From positions 56,292-120,291 of the forward strand of contig BQJU01000018.1 of the NCBI GenBank assembly GCA_021604865.1: DNA of 64,000 nt, written 5' to 3'. The notes below the pieces were generated by a model. It saw nothing but the letters and a program-made list of their open reading frames with translations, ran no database searches and was not told where the DNA came from. Below, piece by piece: positions 53,501 to 63,134 of this stretch. Within the stretch, counting starts at the first letter, position 1; each line of letters begins with the position of its first letter. A program made the translations under genes and the position numbers. This DNA is from Saprospiraceae bacterium. Lineage in GTDB: Bacteria; Bacteroidota; Bacteroidia; Chitinophagales; Saprospiraceae.

Positions 53501-54964
53501 ATGAAAAAAATTTCGCTCTTTTTCTGGGTTTTGAATCTTGCTTTATTCTTGTTTTTTTTCTTACCCAATCTGGTTCGCCATGGCATGTTTATTGATGGAC
53601 TTTGGTATGCAACCCTCTCCCGCAATCTCGCTGAAGGAACGGGTACATTCTGGCAGCCTCATTTAACGGAGACCTTTTTCTCAGCTTTTTATAGTCACCC
53701 TCCCCTATTGTTTGGTCTCCAATCCATTCTCTTTGCCGTTTTTGGAGACCACTTGTTTGTTGAGCGCATTTATTGCCTGCTAATCGCGTTACTGACGATT
53801 TATTCAATACACTATTTCTGGCGATATCTCTTTCGGGACAATAGCAAAATACAAGCACTAAGCTTTTTACCTATCTTATTCTGGCTGAGTAATGAAACCG
53901 TTTATTTTGGGTATGTCAATAACCTGATGGAAGGAACGCTGGGTTTGTTTACCTTCTGGGCCGTTTTTTTGCTGTATAGATATAGTGAGGCATCCGAGAC
54001 AAATAATTTAAAATCTTGGGGCTGGCTTCTGGTAAGTGGCGTTTTGATCCTATTGGCCATACTAACGAAGGGTTTGGTCGGTTTGTTTCCGCTTGCGTTT
54101 TTGGGAATTTATTGGTTGGTTTACAGGAGGATCTCTTTTTCCTGGATGTTTTTACTCAGCATTTTCCTTAGTGGGGTTGTAACTATTGGGTTTTGGTTAA
54201 TCTTACAAAATCCGGCAGCACATTTATACCTCGATGGATACCTGGATATCCAACTGTCTCACGCGTTAAGTGGCGAAAGCAAAGAAAACTTGCGAACGAC
54301 CCGATTCCATATTTTAAAAATGTTGGTGGAACGTAGTTTGCCCGTCATTATTCTTGTTGTCATGCTCTTGATTTATCAATTTCAGAAAAAGAAGGCTTTG
54401 CCTCCTCCGGCAAGTTGGAAGATGGCATTATTGTTTATTCTAGTAGGTCTATCCGGTACACTACCCATAATGATTACCCTCAAACAAGTATCCTATTATC
54501 TGCTTCCGGTTTTGCCATTTTATTCCCTCGGTTTTGCAATCCTGGTAGCCCCTTTTGTTTTGGGGCTTTTCGACAATCTTCAAGGTTCCCAACTTTATCA
54601 AAAGCTGAGTTGGACAATCCTAGCTATTTTCTTGGTCTATACTATTGGCTACGGCATTAGTCAAGTTGGAAAAATTGACAAAAGAGACCGCCAGTTACTC
54701 ACCGATATTATGCTTGTTGGCAAACAGGTTCCGGAGGGCAGTATTATCAGTCATCAAATCAAGGAAGTTGGGGATATGACTTATGGTTATTTTGCGCGGT
54801 ATTATCACATTTCACTGGAAAGCAGCAGCAATAGACCATTTTTGCTTTTGGAAAAAGGAGATTCAGGTCTGCCTCAGTTAGATGTATTGAATCAATATCA
54901 GTACATACCGTTGGGTACTGAGCGTTTCAATTTATACCAACTTAAGGAAGAAAGCGTCCATTAG
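53501..54964 (+). CDS. Membrane glycosyltransferase (GT39/ArnT-like)
   Basis: 487 residues from the ATG at 53501; an earlier TTG adds four codons only. Around ten hydrophobic helices (ISLFFWVLNLALFLFFFLPN, YCLLIALLTIYSIHYFWRYL, WGWLLVSGVLILLAILTKGL and others). The first extracytoplasmic loop has an acidic motif, FIDGLWYATLSRNLAEGTGTF, and a HPP motif (SHPPLLFGLQS), as in GT39/PMT_2 enzymes that move sugars from a polyprenyl phosphate to protein or lipid A. KGLVGLFPLAFL resembles the family's TKGP-type helix. Acceptor and donor are unknown. No glycan cluster surrounds it. Confidence 0.88.
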   Translation: MKKISLFFWVLNLALFLFFFLPNLVRHGMFIDGLWYATLSRNLAEGTGTFWQPHLTETFFSAFYSHPPLLFGLQSILFAVFGDHLFVERIYCLLIALLTIYSIHYFWRYLFRDNSKIQALSFLPILFWLSNETVYFGYVNNLMEGTLGLFTFWAVFLLYRYSEASETNNLKSWGWLLVSGVLILLAILTKGLVGLFPLAFLGIYWLVYRRISFSWMFLLSIFLSGVVTIGFWLILQNPAAHLYLDGYLDIQLSHALSGESKENLRTTRFHILKMLVERSLPVIILVVMLLIYQFQKKKALPPPASWKMALLFILVGLSGTLPIMITLKQVSYYLLPVLPFYSLGFAILVAPFVLGLFDNLQGSQLYQKLSWTILAIFLVYTIGYGISQVGKIDKRDRQLLTDIMLVGKQVPEGSIISHQIKEVGDMTYGYFARYYHISLESSSNRPFLLLEKGDSGLPQLDVLNQYQYIPLGTERFNLYQLKEESVH

Positions 54965-55012
54965 GAGGGGCAGGCAGATGCACTTCCAGTCCCCTCCAAC
55001 GGCTAATCAATT

Positions 55013-56455
55013 TTACAATTCCCAACCTTTACGGTACTCTCTTTTCACAAATTGATTGGCTGCCTCAAAATTGGTGATGCGCATATTAGCGCCATCCCAT
55101 TCCAGCCGGGAACGGCCTGGGAAGTTATATGGATCCCAATCACCAGGCTTTTTGCCGGGCTTTAATACTTTATAGTTGTAACTACGGATAGCCAGATTCC
55201 CCATTAATACAGTTTCTGTGAGGGGTCCTGAATAAGAAAAGTCAGAAGAGGTAGGGGTCCCTTCTTTTATAGCTTTCACCCAATTTTGCTGGTGACCTTC
55301 CGGAACTCTGGGCAGCGTAGGTTCAGGTTGCTTAAAATATTCCATTGACTTGACCGGCAACAGGCGTGGATTCCGGCCATATACATCACACAATAATTTA
55401 CCGCGGCTTCCTTCAAACAAACACCCTCCGTCCCAATTGCCGAAAGGTTCATCTGGGCCTAATTCTGCTGGGCGACTAGGCAGGATACCACCATCGTACC
55501 AAATCAGTTCAACCGCTGGCATACCATCCCGAGCGGGGAATTCAAAATGTACCTTAGAGGAAGGTGGACAACTATCCTGATAATCAGCTAAAACAAAATC
55601 TCCAGAATATACCTGGCCAACACTCGCCTCTACTGCTACCGGATACCCCAATTTCAATGCTTTAAATGGAGGGTCAATAATGTGGCACCCCATATCACCT
55701 AAAGCACCGGTACCAAAATCCCACCAGCCCCGCCATTTGAAGGGCAGATAGGCAGAGTGGTAATCCCGGTTATTTGCTGGTCCTAGCCATAGATCCCAAT
55801 CCAATTCTTTGGGTATGGCTTCCTTTTCAGTTGGCGTAGGAATGCCCTGTGGCCAGATGGGGCGGTTGGTCCAGCAATGTACTTTGGTCACTTCACCAAT
55901 AACTCCTGCTTCAATCCATTCAGTAATCTGTCGGACACCATCGCCAGAGCTTCCCTGGTTGCCCATTTGGGTAACCAGCTTCTTTTTTTTCGCCGTTTCA
56001 GTAAGGAGGCGAGCCTCGTAGATATTATGGGTTAATGGTTTTTCAACATAGACATGTTTACCCATCTGCATCGCTGCCATAGCAATCACGGCATGAGTAT
56101 GATCGGGTGTAGCAACAGCCACTGCATCGATATTACCGGCTTCCTTTTCCAGCATTTTCCGGAAATCCTTATAGCGGTTAGCTTTATTATATAGCTTATA
56201 AGAATCGGCAGCGCCACGGTCATCCACATCACAAAGTGCAACAATATTTTCTGTCCCTCCATTATAGAGTCCTTCGAGAACGCCTCTTCCTCTGCCCCCT
56301 ACACCAACGACGGCAATATTGAGTTTGTCACTTGGCGCTATAAACCCCTTTCCACCCAAAACATGTCTGGGAACAATGGTAATTCCGGCCATTGCCAAGC
56401 TGCCGGTCTTCAAAAATTTTCTACGGGAAAATGAGGATTGTTGCTCTGGATTCAT
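55013..56455 (-). CDS. Tat-exported Gfo/Idh/MocA oxidoreductase
   Basis: 480 residues. The N-terminus has a twin-arginine signal ([20 protein letters not shown]). The Rossmann domain starts with [18 protein letters not shown] (glycine motif), then [15 protein letters not shown] and the family motif [15 protein letters not shown]. The C-terminal GFO-like domain includes [27 protein letters not shown] and the C-terminal [12 protein letters not shown]. Such proteins use NAD(P) to oxidise or epimerise sugars, and Tat-exported versions are frequent in Bacteroidota glycan degraders. The substrate is unknown and no glycan operon surrounds it. Confidence 0.93.
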   Translation of the reverse strand: MNPEQQSSFSRRKFLKTGSLAMAGITIVPRHVLGGKGFIAPSDKLNIAVVGVGGRGRGVLEGLYNGGTENIVALCDVDDRGAADSYKLYNKANRYKDFRKMLEKEAGNIDAVAVATPDHTHAVIAMAAMQMGKHVYVEKPLTHNIYEARLLTETAKKKKLVTQMGNQGSSGDGVRQITEWIEAGVIGEVTKVHCWTNRPIWPQGIPTPTEKEAIPKELDWDLWLGPANNRDYHSAYLPFKWRGWWDFGTGALGDMGCHIIDPPFKALKLGYPVAVEASVGQVYSGDFVLADYQDSCPPSSKVHFEFPARDGMPAVELIWYDGGILPSRPAELGPDEPFGNWDGGCLFEGSRGKLLCDVYGRNPRLLPVKSMEYFKQPEPTLPRVPEGHQQNWVKAIKEGTPTSSDFSYSGPLTETVLMGNLAIRSYNYKVLKPGKKPGDWDPYNFPGRSRLEWDGANMRITNFEAANQFVKREYRKGWEL

Positions 56456-56492
56456 TAGATTTTAACTTTTACTTCCAGCCAAGATAGGCAAT

Positions 56493-56518
56493 GCCTCATG
56501 TTTGGAAAAATATGAGGC
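56493..56518. terminator. Hairpin between the Rpn nuclease and Gfo/Idh genes
   Basis: GCCTCAT (56493-56499) pairs with ATGAGGC (56512-56518) across a 12-base loop. It lies 27 bp beyond the Rpn stop (minus). No T-tract follows, so terminator use is uncertain; it is also 38 bp upstream of the Gfo/Idh start. Confidence 0.35.
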
Positions 56519-56544
56519 GGGAAAGTTTTCAACTGAGCCAATTT

Positions 56545-57483
56545 TTATAAATTTCTGTCTTCCAACTTCCGCTTCAATTCCTCAATGAGTCGATCTTTTT
56601 CTTCCAAAGTCCGATTTTTCTCTTCCAAAGTCCGGTCTTTTTCTTCCAAAGTCCGGTCTTTTTCTTGCAGTGTTTTACTCTTTTCTTCCAGAATTTTCTC
56701 TATTTCCAAATCTTTTCGTTCCAAAATTTCATCCTTTTGCCGTAAGGCCCGTTCAATGGTATATTCAAATTCTTCTTCCAGGATCAGTTTATTGCGAACC
56801 TCTTTATCTGAGGCAGCAATTGCCAGTCTTTTGATCATTTTTTCTAGTAGGGCATCTGCGGGCTCAAAGGGGATACCCAGGAGGTGTGCATCCTCCCCCA
56901 TGATAAAATGTTGATTAAATACACTCAATACCTTTTCTAGACGGTTGCGCAGGGAAGGGTCCAGGCGTGGAATTTGAATGACGTAACAATCGTGGGTTAG
57001 TGATTCAACGAAAGGATGTTTGACCTGATAAAGAACTTTGCCAGTAATCAGGTCCCTGTAAGTTCTGTTTACTTTTAGGGCGGGAGTGTCAACCCCCTTC
57101 AGTTTAAACCCCAATAAATATATGGTAATGATGGGCAAAATCTGCCGTACTTTATCCTTTTGGCCATAAACTATTTCATCTTCCTGTACATAATTTTCGC
57201 CCAGATATCGCCGAAAGCGTTGGATATCGATCAGGTGCCGCCCCTTTTGTAGTTCAATGAGTACCTTTTTAAGCTCTCCGGTTTTTGTTTTAATGATCGC
57301 CCGAAAATCAAGCCTGAAAATGGTGACGGAAAATTTGTCCGCTAAACCCGTTTGTTCCTGAGGCTTAAATTCAATTTCGACAATTTCTTCCTTGATGATG
57401 AGTGATAAAAGTTCTCTGGCGATTTCTTTATCCTCCATCAGGTATTTGAAGACAGCATCGTATATTGGGTTGGCGATTAGCAT
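56545..57483 (-). CDS. Rpn/PD-(D/E)XK nuclease-family protein with heptad coiled-coil tail
   Basis: 312 residues from the ATG at 57483, where MLIANPIYDAVFKYLMED gives the standard family start; an earlier ATG adds an unrelated tail. Rpn-type core: RLDF with D59, VLIELQKGR with E77-x-Q79 and K80, followed by FRRYLGENYVQEDEIVYG. These proteins (PDDEXK_2/Rpn) are DNA nucleases linked to recombination and often found near mobile DNA. The last ~70 residues are a coiled coil with a 7-residue repeat (LEEKDRT) encoded by 21-bp DNA repeats at about 56594-56663, so copy number can change by slippage. No partner gene is adjacent. Confidence 0.88.
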   Translation of the reverse strand: MLIANPIYDAVFKYLMEDKEIARELLSLIIKEEIVEIEFKPQEQTGLADKFSVTIFRLDFRAIIKTKTGELKKVLIELQKGRHLIDIQRFRRYLGENYVQEDEIVYGQKDKVRQILPIITIYLLGFKLKGVDTPALKVNRTYRDLITGKVLYQVKHPFVESLTHDCYVIQIPRLDPSLRNRLEKVLSVFNQHFIMGEDAHLLGIPFEPADALLEKMIKRLAIAASDKEVRNKLILEEEFEYTIERALRQKDEILERKDLEIEKILEEKSKTLQEKDRTLEEKDRTLEEKNRTLEEKDRLIEELKRKLEDRNL

Positions 57484-57661
57484 AGCCGGGGGTTTTGTAA
57501 TTGTATTGTTGCAATTTAAGCAAAAAACCATTTCTACGCAAGCAGGTTGTTAAAAACCAGTCTGTTACTATTATCCACCAGGAAATCTGGAATTCCTTAA
57601 GAGTAAAAAACCTATTATCCTGAATTTGACCGACATCACTGCTTCCACCACCTATAAAGAA

Positions 57662-57919
57662 ATGATGGCCCTTTATGAGTTGGACTACCAACTTTCAGAT
57701 ACCCAAAAAAAAGTCCTGTTTAACTCCCTGAAAACGCACAATGCCAAAAATATTCTTGAGAAAAAACTCGATGAAGAAGGAGAAAAAGAATTGAGAGAGA
57801 TTGCTTTGGCAGGGCTGACCTATCGCTGGCGACTTTTGACAGTTGCTCTTTTGGCGTTAAAGTTAGCTTTGATAAAACGCTTTCTGGAAGCCGATTATCA
57901 ATGTCAGAGATGTTGCTGA
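57662..57919 (+). CDS. Small hypothetical protein with one TM helix
   Basis: 85 residues from ATG 57662 (a TTG at 57626 would add 12). It is charged and helical (TQKKVLFNSLKTHNAKNILE, KKLDEEGEKELREIALAG), then hydrophobic (LLTVALLALKLALIKRFL), ending QCQRCC. Composition is coherent, but no family is recognised and it stands alone, convergent with the sdh operon end. Confidence 0.45.
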   Translation: MMALYELDYQLSDTQKKVLFNSLKTHNAKNILEKKLDEEGEKELREIALAGLTYRWRLLTVALLALKLALIKRFLEADYQCQRCC

Positions 57920-57974
57920 CCAATTGTGACATGCAAGAATGCCGGGATTTGAAACAAAGGTTTTTGAAATAAAA

Positions 57975-58001
57975 TCCCCCGACCACAATGAGTCAGGGGA
58001 T
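57975..58001 (-). terminator. Terminator of the sdh operon
   Basis: TCCCCCGAC pairs with GTCAGGGGA. Read on the minus strand the hairpin is followed by ATTTTATTTCAAAAACC, a T-rich tail. It lies 40 bp beyond the sdhB stop. Confidence 0.65.
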
Positions 58002-58024
58002 ACAAAAGTCCTTTATCTGAAGGG

Positions 58025-58050
58025 TAGTGTATAAATTAAATTATACACTA
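58025..58050. repeat. Perfect inverted repeat overlapping the sdhB stop
   Basis: TAGTGTATAA and TTATACACTA are exact 10-bp arms with a 6-base spacer. The right arm begins at the sdhB stop codon (58041-58043), so an RNA hairpin would form at the mRNA end, ahead of the terminator. Confidence 0.55.
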
Positions 58051-58793
58051 GTCTCTGAACCAAAAACAGCTGAAATATATTCTCGGTTCATTTTTGCAAT
58101 ATTTTCTACAGAAATTTCTTTTGGACATTCCGCTTCACAAGCTGTGACATTGGAACACATACCAAAACCTTCTTCATCCATTTGTTTGACCATAGCCTGC
58201 ACCCGGCGTTTTGCCTCTACTTTACCCTGAGGCATCATACTGAGGTGAGCAACCTTGGCAGAGGTAAACAACATGGCAGAGGCGTTTGGACATGCTGCTA
58301 CACAGGCGCCACATCCAATACAGGTAGCCGCGTCAAAAGCTTCAGAAGCCGTTGTTTTCTCAATGGGTGTATTATTGGCATCCTGGGCCTGACCGGTATC
58401 AACGGAAATAAATCCACCGGCCTGTATGATGCGGTCAAAAGACGAGCGATCCACCACTAAATCCCGGATAACAGGAAAAGCCTTAGCCCTGAAAGGTTCG
58501 ATCACAATGGTATCACCATCATTATAATGGCGCATGTGCAATTGGCAGGTTGTTGTGCCCCGCATAGGCCCGTGAGGCTGGCCATTGATGACCATATCGC
58601 AACTTCCGCAAATTCCTTCCCGACAGTCGTGTTCAAATGATACTGGTGTTTCCTTTTTTTCCACCAGCTCTTCGTTTAACACGTCTAACATTTCCAAAAA
58701 AGACATGTGTTCACTGACTTTATCCAATACATACGACACAAACTCCCCTTTATATTTTCCTCCCTGACGCCAAATTTTAAGTGTAAGCTTCAT
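58041..58793 (-). CDS. sdhB: Succinate dehydrogenase/fumarate reductase iron-sulfur subunit
   Basis: 250 residues. The N-terminal ferredoxin domain binds [2Fe-2S] through C57, C62, C65 and C83 ([10 protein letters not shown]). The C-terminal domain holds the [4Fe-4S] motif [13 protein letters not shown] (C158, 161, 164) and further cysteines C168, C213, C219 and C223 for the [3Fe-4S] and shared ligands. It passes electrons from the flavoprotein to the membrane subunit. It lies 45 bp downstream of sdhA in the order C-A-B, and the hairpins behind it close the operon. Confidence 0.97.
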   Translation of the reverse strand: MKLTLKIWRQGGKYKGEFVSYVLDKVSEHMSFLEMLDVLNEELVEKKETPVSFEHDCREGICGSCDMVINGQPHGPMRGTTTCQLHMRHYNDGDTIVIEPFRAKAFPVIRDLVVDRSSFDRIIQAGGFISVDTGQAQDANNTPIEKTTASEAFDAATCIGCGACVAACPNASAMLFTSAKVAHLSMMPQGKVEAKRRVQAMVKQMDEEGFGMCSNVTACEAECPKEISVENIAKMNREYISAVFGSETSV

Positions 58794-58838
58794 GGTTATT
58801 TACTGTTTTAAGAGTCAATTTATTTACTTCTTTGACCA

Positions 58839-60866
58839 TTATTTATAGGATCTGGTCTTGAGTTCCACATTTTCAAAAACCAGGTGTTCTTTATGCAATT
58901 TGGGTTCTTCATCCCAGCCGTTGTATTCCCATGCTGCCACATAGGCGAATTCATCATCCCGCCGTAGGGCTTCACCATCTTCGGTTTGGTATTCCTCACG
59001 AAAGTGGCCGCCGCAGGATTCCTCCCGGTTCAAGGCGTCCAAAATCATGACCTCACCTAGTTCCATGAAATCAGCTACACGTAGTGCTTTTTCCAGTTCG
59101 GGGTTGTACTCCTCGTTGGTGCCGGGCACAAAGACATTACGGTAGAACTCGTCCTTGAGTTCACGCAACAATTGGCGGGCGGTCAAAAGTCCTTGTTCAT
59201 TGCGGGACATGCCACAATACTCCCACATAATCTTACCCAATCGGCGATGAAAACTTTCTACTGAATGATCGCCTTTGATATTTAACAACTTGTTGATTCT
59301 ATCCCGAACATCATTTTCAGCCTGTTCAAAAGCTGGTTGTTTCGGATCAATCTTTGGCGTGCGAATTTCTCTGGAAAGGAAATCACCTATAGTATAAGGC
59401 AAAACGAAGTATCCATCGGCCAGTCCCTGCATCAGGGCCGAAGCACCGAGTCGATTGGCACCGTGATCGGAGAAGTTGGCCTCTCCGGTGACAAATAATC
59501 CGGGAATATTGGTTTCCAAATTGTAATCTACCCAGATGCCGCCCATGGTATAGTGTACTGCCGGATAAATTTTCATCGGCATGATATAGGGATTCTCTCC
59601 GGTGATTTTTTCATACATCTCAAAGAGGTTGCCGTATTTTTCTTCGACCACCTTTCTTCCCAAATCAATGATGGTCTCCATGCTTGGATTGTGCAAGCCT
59701 GTAGCGTGTGCTTTTGATTTTCCGTAACGTTCAAAAGCCGCTTCAAAGTCCAAATATACAGCTAACCCTGTAGGTGCAACCCCTAATCCCTGGTCACAGG
59801 CAGTCTTGGCAGCCCGGGAAGCCACATCACGAGGTACCAGGTTGCCAAATGCAGGATACCTTCTTTCCAGGTAATAATCCCTATCCTCTTCAGGAATATC
59901 AAGAGCCGTCTTTTTGCCTTCCCTGATGGCTTTGGCATCCTCTTCCTTTTTGGGCACCCAAACCCGACCGTCATTCCGAAGACTTTCCGACATCAAGGTC
60001 AGCTTCGATTGGTAATCACCGGACACGGGAATACAGGTAGGGTGTATTTGCGTAAAGCAGGGATTGGCCATTAGTGCTCCTCGTCTTACCGTCCGCCAAG
60101 CAGCACTTACATTACAGTTCATTGCATTGGTCGACAGGTAAAATAAATTGGCATAACCACCAGTACCCAGTACTACACAATGCGCAGCATGACGTTCCAG
60201 CTCACCTGTCAATAGGTTACGAGCAATAATACCTCTCGCCTTTTTGACCGGCTTACCATTACTATCCTTTTCCTCTACCAAAACCAGGTCGAGCATTTCA
60301 TGGCGGTTGTACATTTCTACATTACCCAGAGAAATCTGACGGGAAAGAGCCTGGTAGGCCCCTAAAAGCAATTGTTGGCCGGTTTGTCCACGAGCGTAAA
60401 AAGTACGGCTGACCTGCACCCCACCAAAAGAGCGGTTGGCAAGCAATCCACCATATTCACGCGCCAGGGGAACCCCTTGTGCTACAGCCTGGTCAATGAT
60501 ATTGCGACTAGCTTCTGCCAGGCGATGTACATTGCTCTCACGGGACCGGTAATCGCCTCCCTTGATGGTATCATAAAATAAACGGTAAACACTATCTCCG
60601 TCATTTTGATAATTCTTGGCGGCATTGATTCCACCCTGTGCGGCTATACTGTGCGCCCGCCGTGGGCTATCGTGGAAGGTAAAACATTTGACATTATAAC
60701 CTAATTCTCCTAAGGTAGCCGCAGCTGATGCCCCCGCCAGACCGGTTCCGACCATAATGATATCAATGCGTCGTTTATTATTAGGAGCTACCAACGGCAT
60801 CGTTGAGCGGTATTTTGTCCATTTTTCCCCAAGCGAGCCAGGAGGTACTTTTCCGTCTAGTTTCAT
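58839..60866 (-). CDS. sdhA: Succinate dehydrogenase/fumarate reductase flavoprotein subunit
   Basis: 675 residues. FAD dinucleotide motif [18 protein letters not shown] (39-56) and covalent-FAD histidine H72 in [14 protein letters not shown] are present. The active-site part includes [12 protein letters not shown] and [11 protein letters not shown]. The length and the large-type C-terminus ([16 protein letters not shown]) fit the b558 (type B) SdhA group. It oxidises succinate to fumarate in the TCA cycle, feeding quinone via SdhB and SdhC. It starts 70 bp after sdhC. Confidence 0.97.
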   Translation of the reverse strand: MKLDGKVPPGSLGEKWTKYRSTMPLVAPNNKRRIDIIMVGTGLAGASAAATLGELGYNVKCFTFHDSPRRAHSIAAQGGINAAKNYQNDGDSVYRLFYDTIKGGDYRSRESNVHRLAEASRNIIDQAVAQGVPLAREYGGLLANRSFGGVQVSRTFYARGQTGQQLLLGAYQALSRQISLGNVEMYNRHEMLDLVLVEEKDSNGKPVKKARGIIARNLLTGELERHAAHCVVLGTGGYANLFYLSTNAMNCNVSAAWRTVRRGALMANPCFTQIHPTCIPVSGDYQSKLTLMSESLRNDGRVWVPKKEEDAKAIREGKKTALDIPEEDRDYYLERRYPAFGNLVPRDVASRAAKTACDQGLGVAPTGLAVYLDFEAAFERYGKSKAHATGLHNPSMETIIDLGRKVVEEKYGNLFEMYEKITGENPYIMPMKIYPAVHYTMGGIWVDYNLETNIPGLFVTGEANFSDHGANRLGASALMQGLADGYFVLPYTIGDFLSREIRTPKIDPKQPAFEQAENDVRDRINKLLNIKGDHSVESFHRRLGKIMWEYCGMSRNEQGLLTARQLLRELKDEFYRNVFVPGTNEEYNPELEKALRVADFMELGEVMILDALNREESCGGHFREEYQTEDGEALRRDDEFAYVAAWEYNGWDEEPKLHKEHLVFENVELKTRSYK

Positions 60867-60936
60867 GGTTATCGTATTTATAGGAAATTTCTATCAATTA
60901 TTAATTCACAAATTACATGTCCCTGATTTGAGCCGG

Positions 60937-61626
60937 TCAAAGCAAGAAATACATATACAGTGGAATGATGGCAAAACCCAACGGAATCAGGATTGCATAA
61001 AGGGTACCTACTGTTTTAATGAATGGTGTATACTTCTTATGGTTAAGTCCAAGGGTTTGAAAGGCACTTTGAAAACCATGCAAAAGGTGGAAGGCAATCA
61101 CGGCCATGGATAAGACATAAATGATGACAAAGGTGATATCCTCATAGGTAACACTCACCAGGCTATACAAATCTTTGACGCTTTCTCCATTATATTCAAC
61201 ATATTCGATTACATCCAATTTCATTTGGAACCAAAACTGATAAAGGTGTAAAAGGAGGAAAATAAATACAACAGTACCAATCCAACCCATAGCTTTAGCC
61301 ACTTTGGGGCTATTGCCTTTGGCCCCACGAGTAACTTTCACTGCGTAACCTTGACCACGGGCAGCACGATTTTTTCGCCAAATCATCCATCCTTGAACAG
61401 CATGTAACAGGATAGAGAAATAAAGCAAATAGGAAACCGTTTTGATCACCGGGTTTGTAGTCATGAATTCAGCATAAAGGTTGAATTTTTCTCCTTCGTC
61501 ATCAATCAGCAACTGCAAGTTACCAATCAGGTGTATGACCAGAAAGGAGATAAGGAATAAGCCGGTGAGACTCATAATGATTTTTCTCCCTATCGAAGAA
61601 GTGAGAAAATTTGAAAACCAACTCAT
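60937..61626 (-). CDS. sdhC: Succinate dehydrogenase cytochrome b558 subunit
   Basis: 229 residues with five hydrophobic helices (KIIMSLTGLFLISFLVIHLI, VSYLLYFSILLHAVQGWMIW, WIGTVVFIFLLLHLYQFWF, FVIIYVLSMAVIAFHLLHGF, GTLYAILIPLGFAIIPLYMY). Candidate haem ligands are the histidines in FLVIHLIGN, LHAVQGW, LLHLYQFW and AFHLLHGF, matching the two-haem type B layout. A single protein replaces the two-subunit anchor of proteobacteria. It is the first gene of the sdhCAB operon. The hairpin repeat H lies in its 5' region. Confidence 0.93.
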   Translation of the reverse strand: MSWFSNFLTSSIGRKIIMSLTGLFLISFLVIHLIGNLQLLIDDEGEKFNLYAEFMTTNPVIKTVSYLLYFSILLHAVQGWMIWRKNRAARGQGYAVKVTRGAKGNSPKVAKAMGWIGTVVFIFLLLHLYQFWFQMKLDVIEYVEYNGESVKDLYSLVSVTYEDITFVIIYVLSMAVIAFHLLHGFQSAFQTLGLNHKKYTPFIKTVGTLYAILIPLGFAIIPLYMYFLL

Positions 61627-61684
61627 GTTCTTTGTTTTTAACGTTTTGTTACATTTGCCACAATGGGCGGAGATTTGATTGTAG

Positions 61685-61757
61685 CCTTAATGGATGTTTG
61701 AAGGCAGCCACTCCGTCTTTTTGACTTTAAACTATCACCTTCAAACAAGCGCTTAGT
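61685..61757. repeat. Dispersed hairpin repeat, copy H
   Basis: TGTTTGAAGG...CCTTCAAACA is a perfect 10-bp inverted pair, extended by CTTAATGG on the left and AGCGCTTAG on the right; the centre is about 38 bases. It lies 59 bp upstream of sdhC and in the divergent region shared with the plus-strand hypothetical gene. Confidence 0.8.
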
Positions 61758-61924
61758 GTTTAAAAAAGCGGTACAAATCTAAATGTTAAAGTCCATTTGC
61801 CCAACCGAAGTTCAAATTCATTGGAACTTGCCAGGTTATTTAGAATTAATCAAAACTATTGACGAATCAATTGCAACTTTCACAAGTTTGACTCGTTTCC
61901 AACTTAAACCACAAACATTAGAAA

Positions 61925-62425
61925 ATGAGCGAAAACCCAAAGATAGATTTCAAACATTTTTTGAAAAATTTTCCGGAGATAGAATTGCCCATCACCTTAG
62001 GGGAGGAGTCCCATCATGCTTTTAGCCAAAATAATGACCCACTTCCTGCAGCTATGATTGACCAATTTCTGGTGCCCCTGGAAGAAGACCCTGTAGATGA
62101 ATTGACCGAATTTATCGCTTGTTTTTCTTTCCCTTCAACCAAAAAATTTCATGCGATTGTCTATTGGAAGGCTAGTTTACTCAATTATCAATACAAATTG
62201 GTGACTTTTGATCTGCAAGGAAAATTGATTGCACAAAAGGTAATTGCAGGTACTTTTGCCCATGATGATGTGATCACTCAATCCGTTGCCACCATTAAGG
62301 ATGATTGGGCCATATACATCGTCACCGGTCAGGCCATGGCCAATACAATGGTTGCCGCAGATCCGACCACCAGTAAAGCCAAACTCTGGGCGATTGGGAC
62401 AGAGGGGAAGATTGTGATGATTTGA
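61925..62425 (+). CDS. Hypothetical protein
   Basis: 166 residues, no signal or TM segment. It starts acidic (MSENPKIDFKHFLKNFPEIE), then strand-rich (FIACFSFPSTKKFHAIVYWK, YQYKLVTFDLQGKLIAQKVI), ending KLWAIGTEGKIVMI. Alternating strand patterns suggest a beta-sandwich or small propeller-like domain. No family is recognised and no neighbour gives a clue. Confidence 0.65.
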   Translation: MSENPKIDFKHFLKNFPEIELPITLGEESHHAFSQNNDPLPAAMIDQFLVPLEEDPVDELTEFIACFSFPSTKKFHAIVYWKASLLNYQYKLVTFDLQGKLIAQKVIAGTFAHDDVITQSVATIKDDWAIYIVTGQAMANTMVAADPTTSKAKLWAIGTEGKIVMI

Positions 62426-62475
62426 GAGAGATGTGGTGAGAGGGTGATGTCAAAGCACTTGGTGTGCTCAACGGT

Positions 62476-62847
62476 TTATTGATCCGCAATTGTAGCTTTC
62501 CTGCTTCTCCTCCAAAGGAAAACCAGGGCCAGAATGCAGATTAGCAGACCAAAAAATTCACGGGTCAATTCAACATAGGGCGTATCCGCTTTCATGTGTT
62601 CGGCAATATTAGGCGTCCCCATTTTTACCCAGTTGATAAAGTCCGGGACCAGGGTCCCCACCCAAATGACACAAATCAATAAACCACCCAATAAAACAGG
62701 ACGATAATATTTGCCAAATGCAGCCAGCCCACACATCGCTGCAACGTAAAGATAGAGTAGCATCCAATACATGGGGTCTGGGTCGTTGTATTGCACAGCG
62801 GCAAAAAGGATGAATAAGGCACATAGAATGAGGTTGAATATTTTCAT
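62476..62847 (-). CDS. TMEM220-like small membrane protein
   Basis: 123 residues from the ATG at 62847; a longer in-frame start adds a non-family tail. It has four hydrophobic helices (FNLILCALFILFAAVQYND, YWMLLYLYVAAMCGLAAF, VLLGGLLICVIWVGTLVP, FFGLLICILALVFLWRR). The motif AAVQYNDPDPMYWMLLY is typical of the transmembrane family 220, whose function is unknown. Monocistronic, convergent with the hypothetical gene before it. Confidence 0.8.
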   Translation of the reverse strand: MKIFNLILCALFILFAAVQYNDPDPMYWMLLYLYVAAMCGLAAFGKYYRPVLLGGLLICVIWVGTLVPDFINWVKMGTPNIAEHMKADTPYVELTREFFGLLICILALVFLWRRSRKATIADQ

Positions 62848-63134
62848 CGTTTTTTTGAGCTTGATTTTGTAATGTTGTAAAATTACATTTAAAGTCTTAT
62901 TTTTTGAAAGAGGGGTTTGGAGAAATGGATGGAATAAGGTTAAAGAATAATGAAAACAAGCGTCGTAAATCAAAGGTTAATTACCGTCAAAGTTGCCACA
63001 TGTCAAGGATTTAGTTTACATTTAGAACCTTCATTAATCGGAAGATTGGGGGTGTTCGACCAATTTTTTGGGAAGCTGCGCTTTTATTGACCAATTTTAT
63101 GAAGTTATCTTTTTAAAAAATAAAATAAGAAGCA

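Noticed and set aside
61783..62025. 80-codon plus-strand frame overlapping the start of the 166-residue hypothetical gene
   Set aside because: Its composition is less protein-like and it overlaps the better-supported frame starting at 61925.
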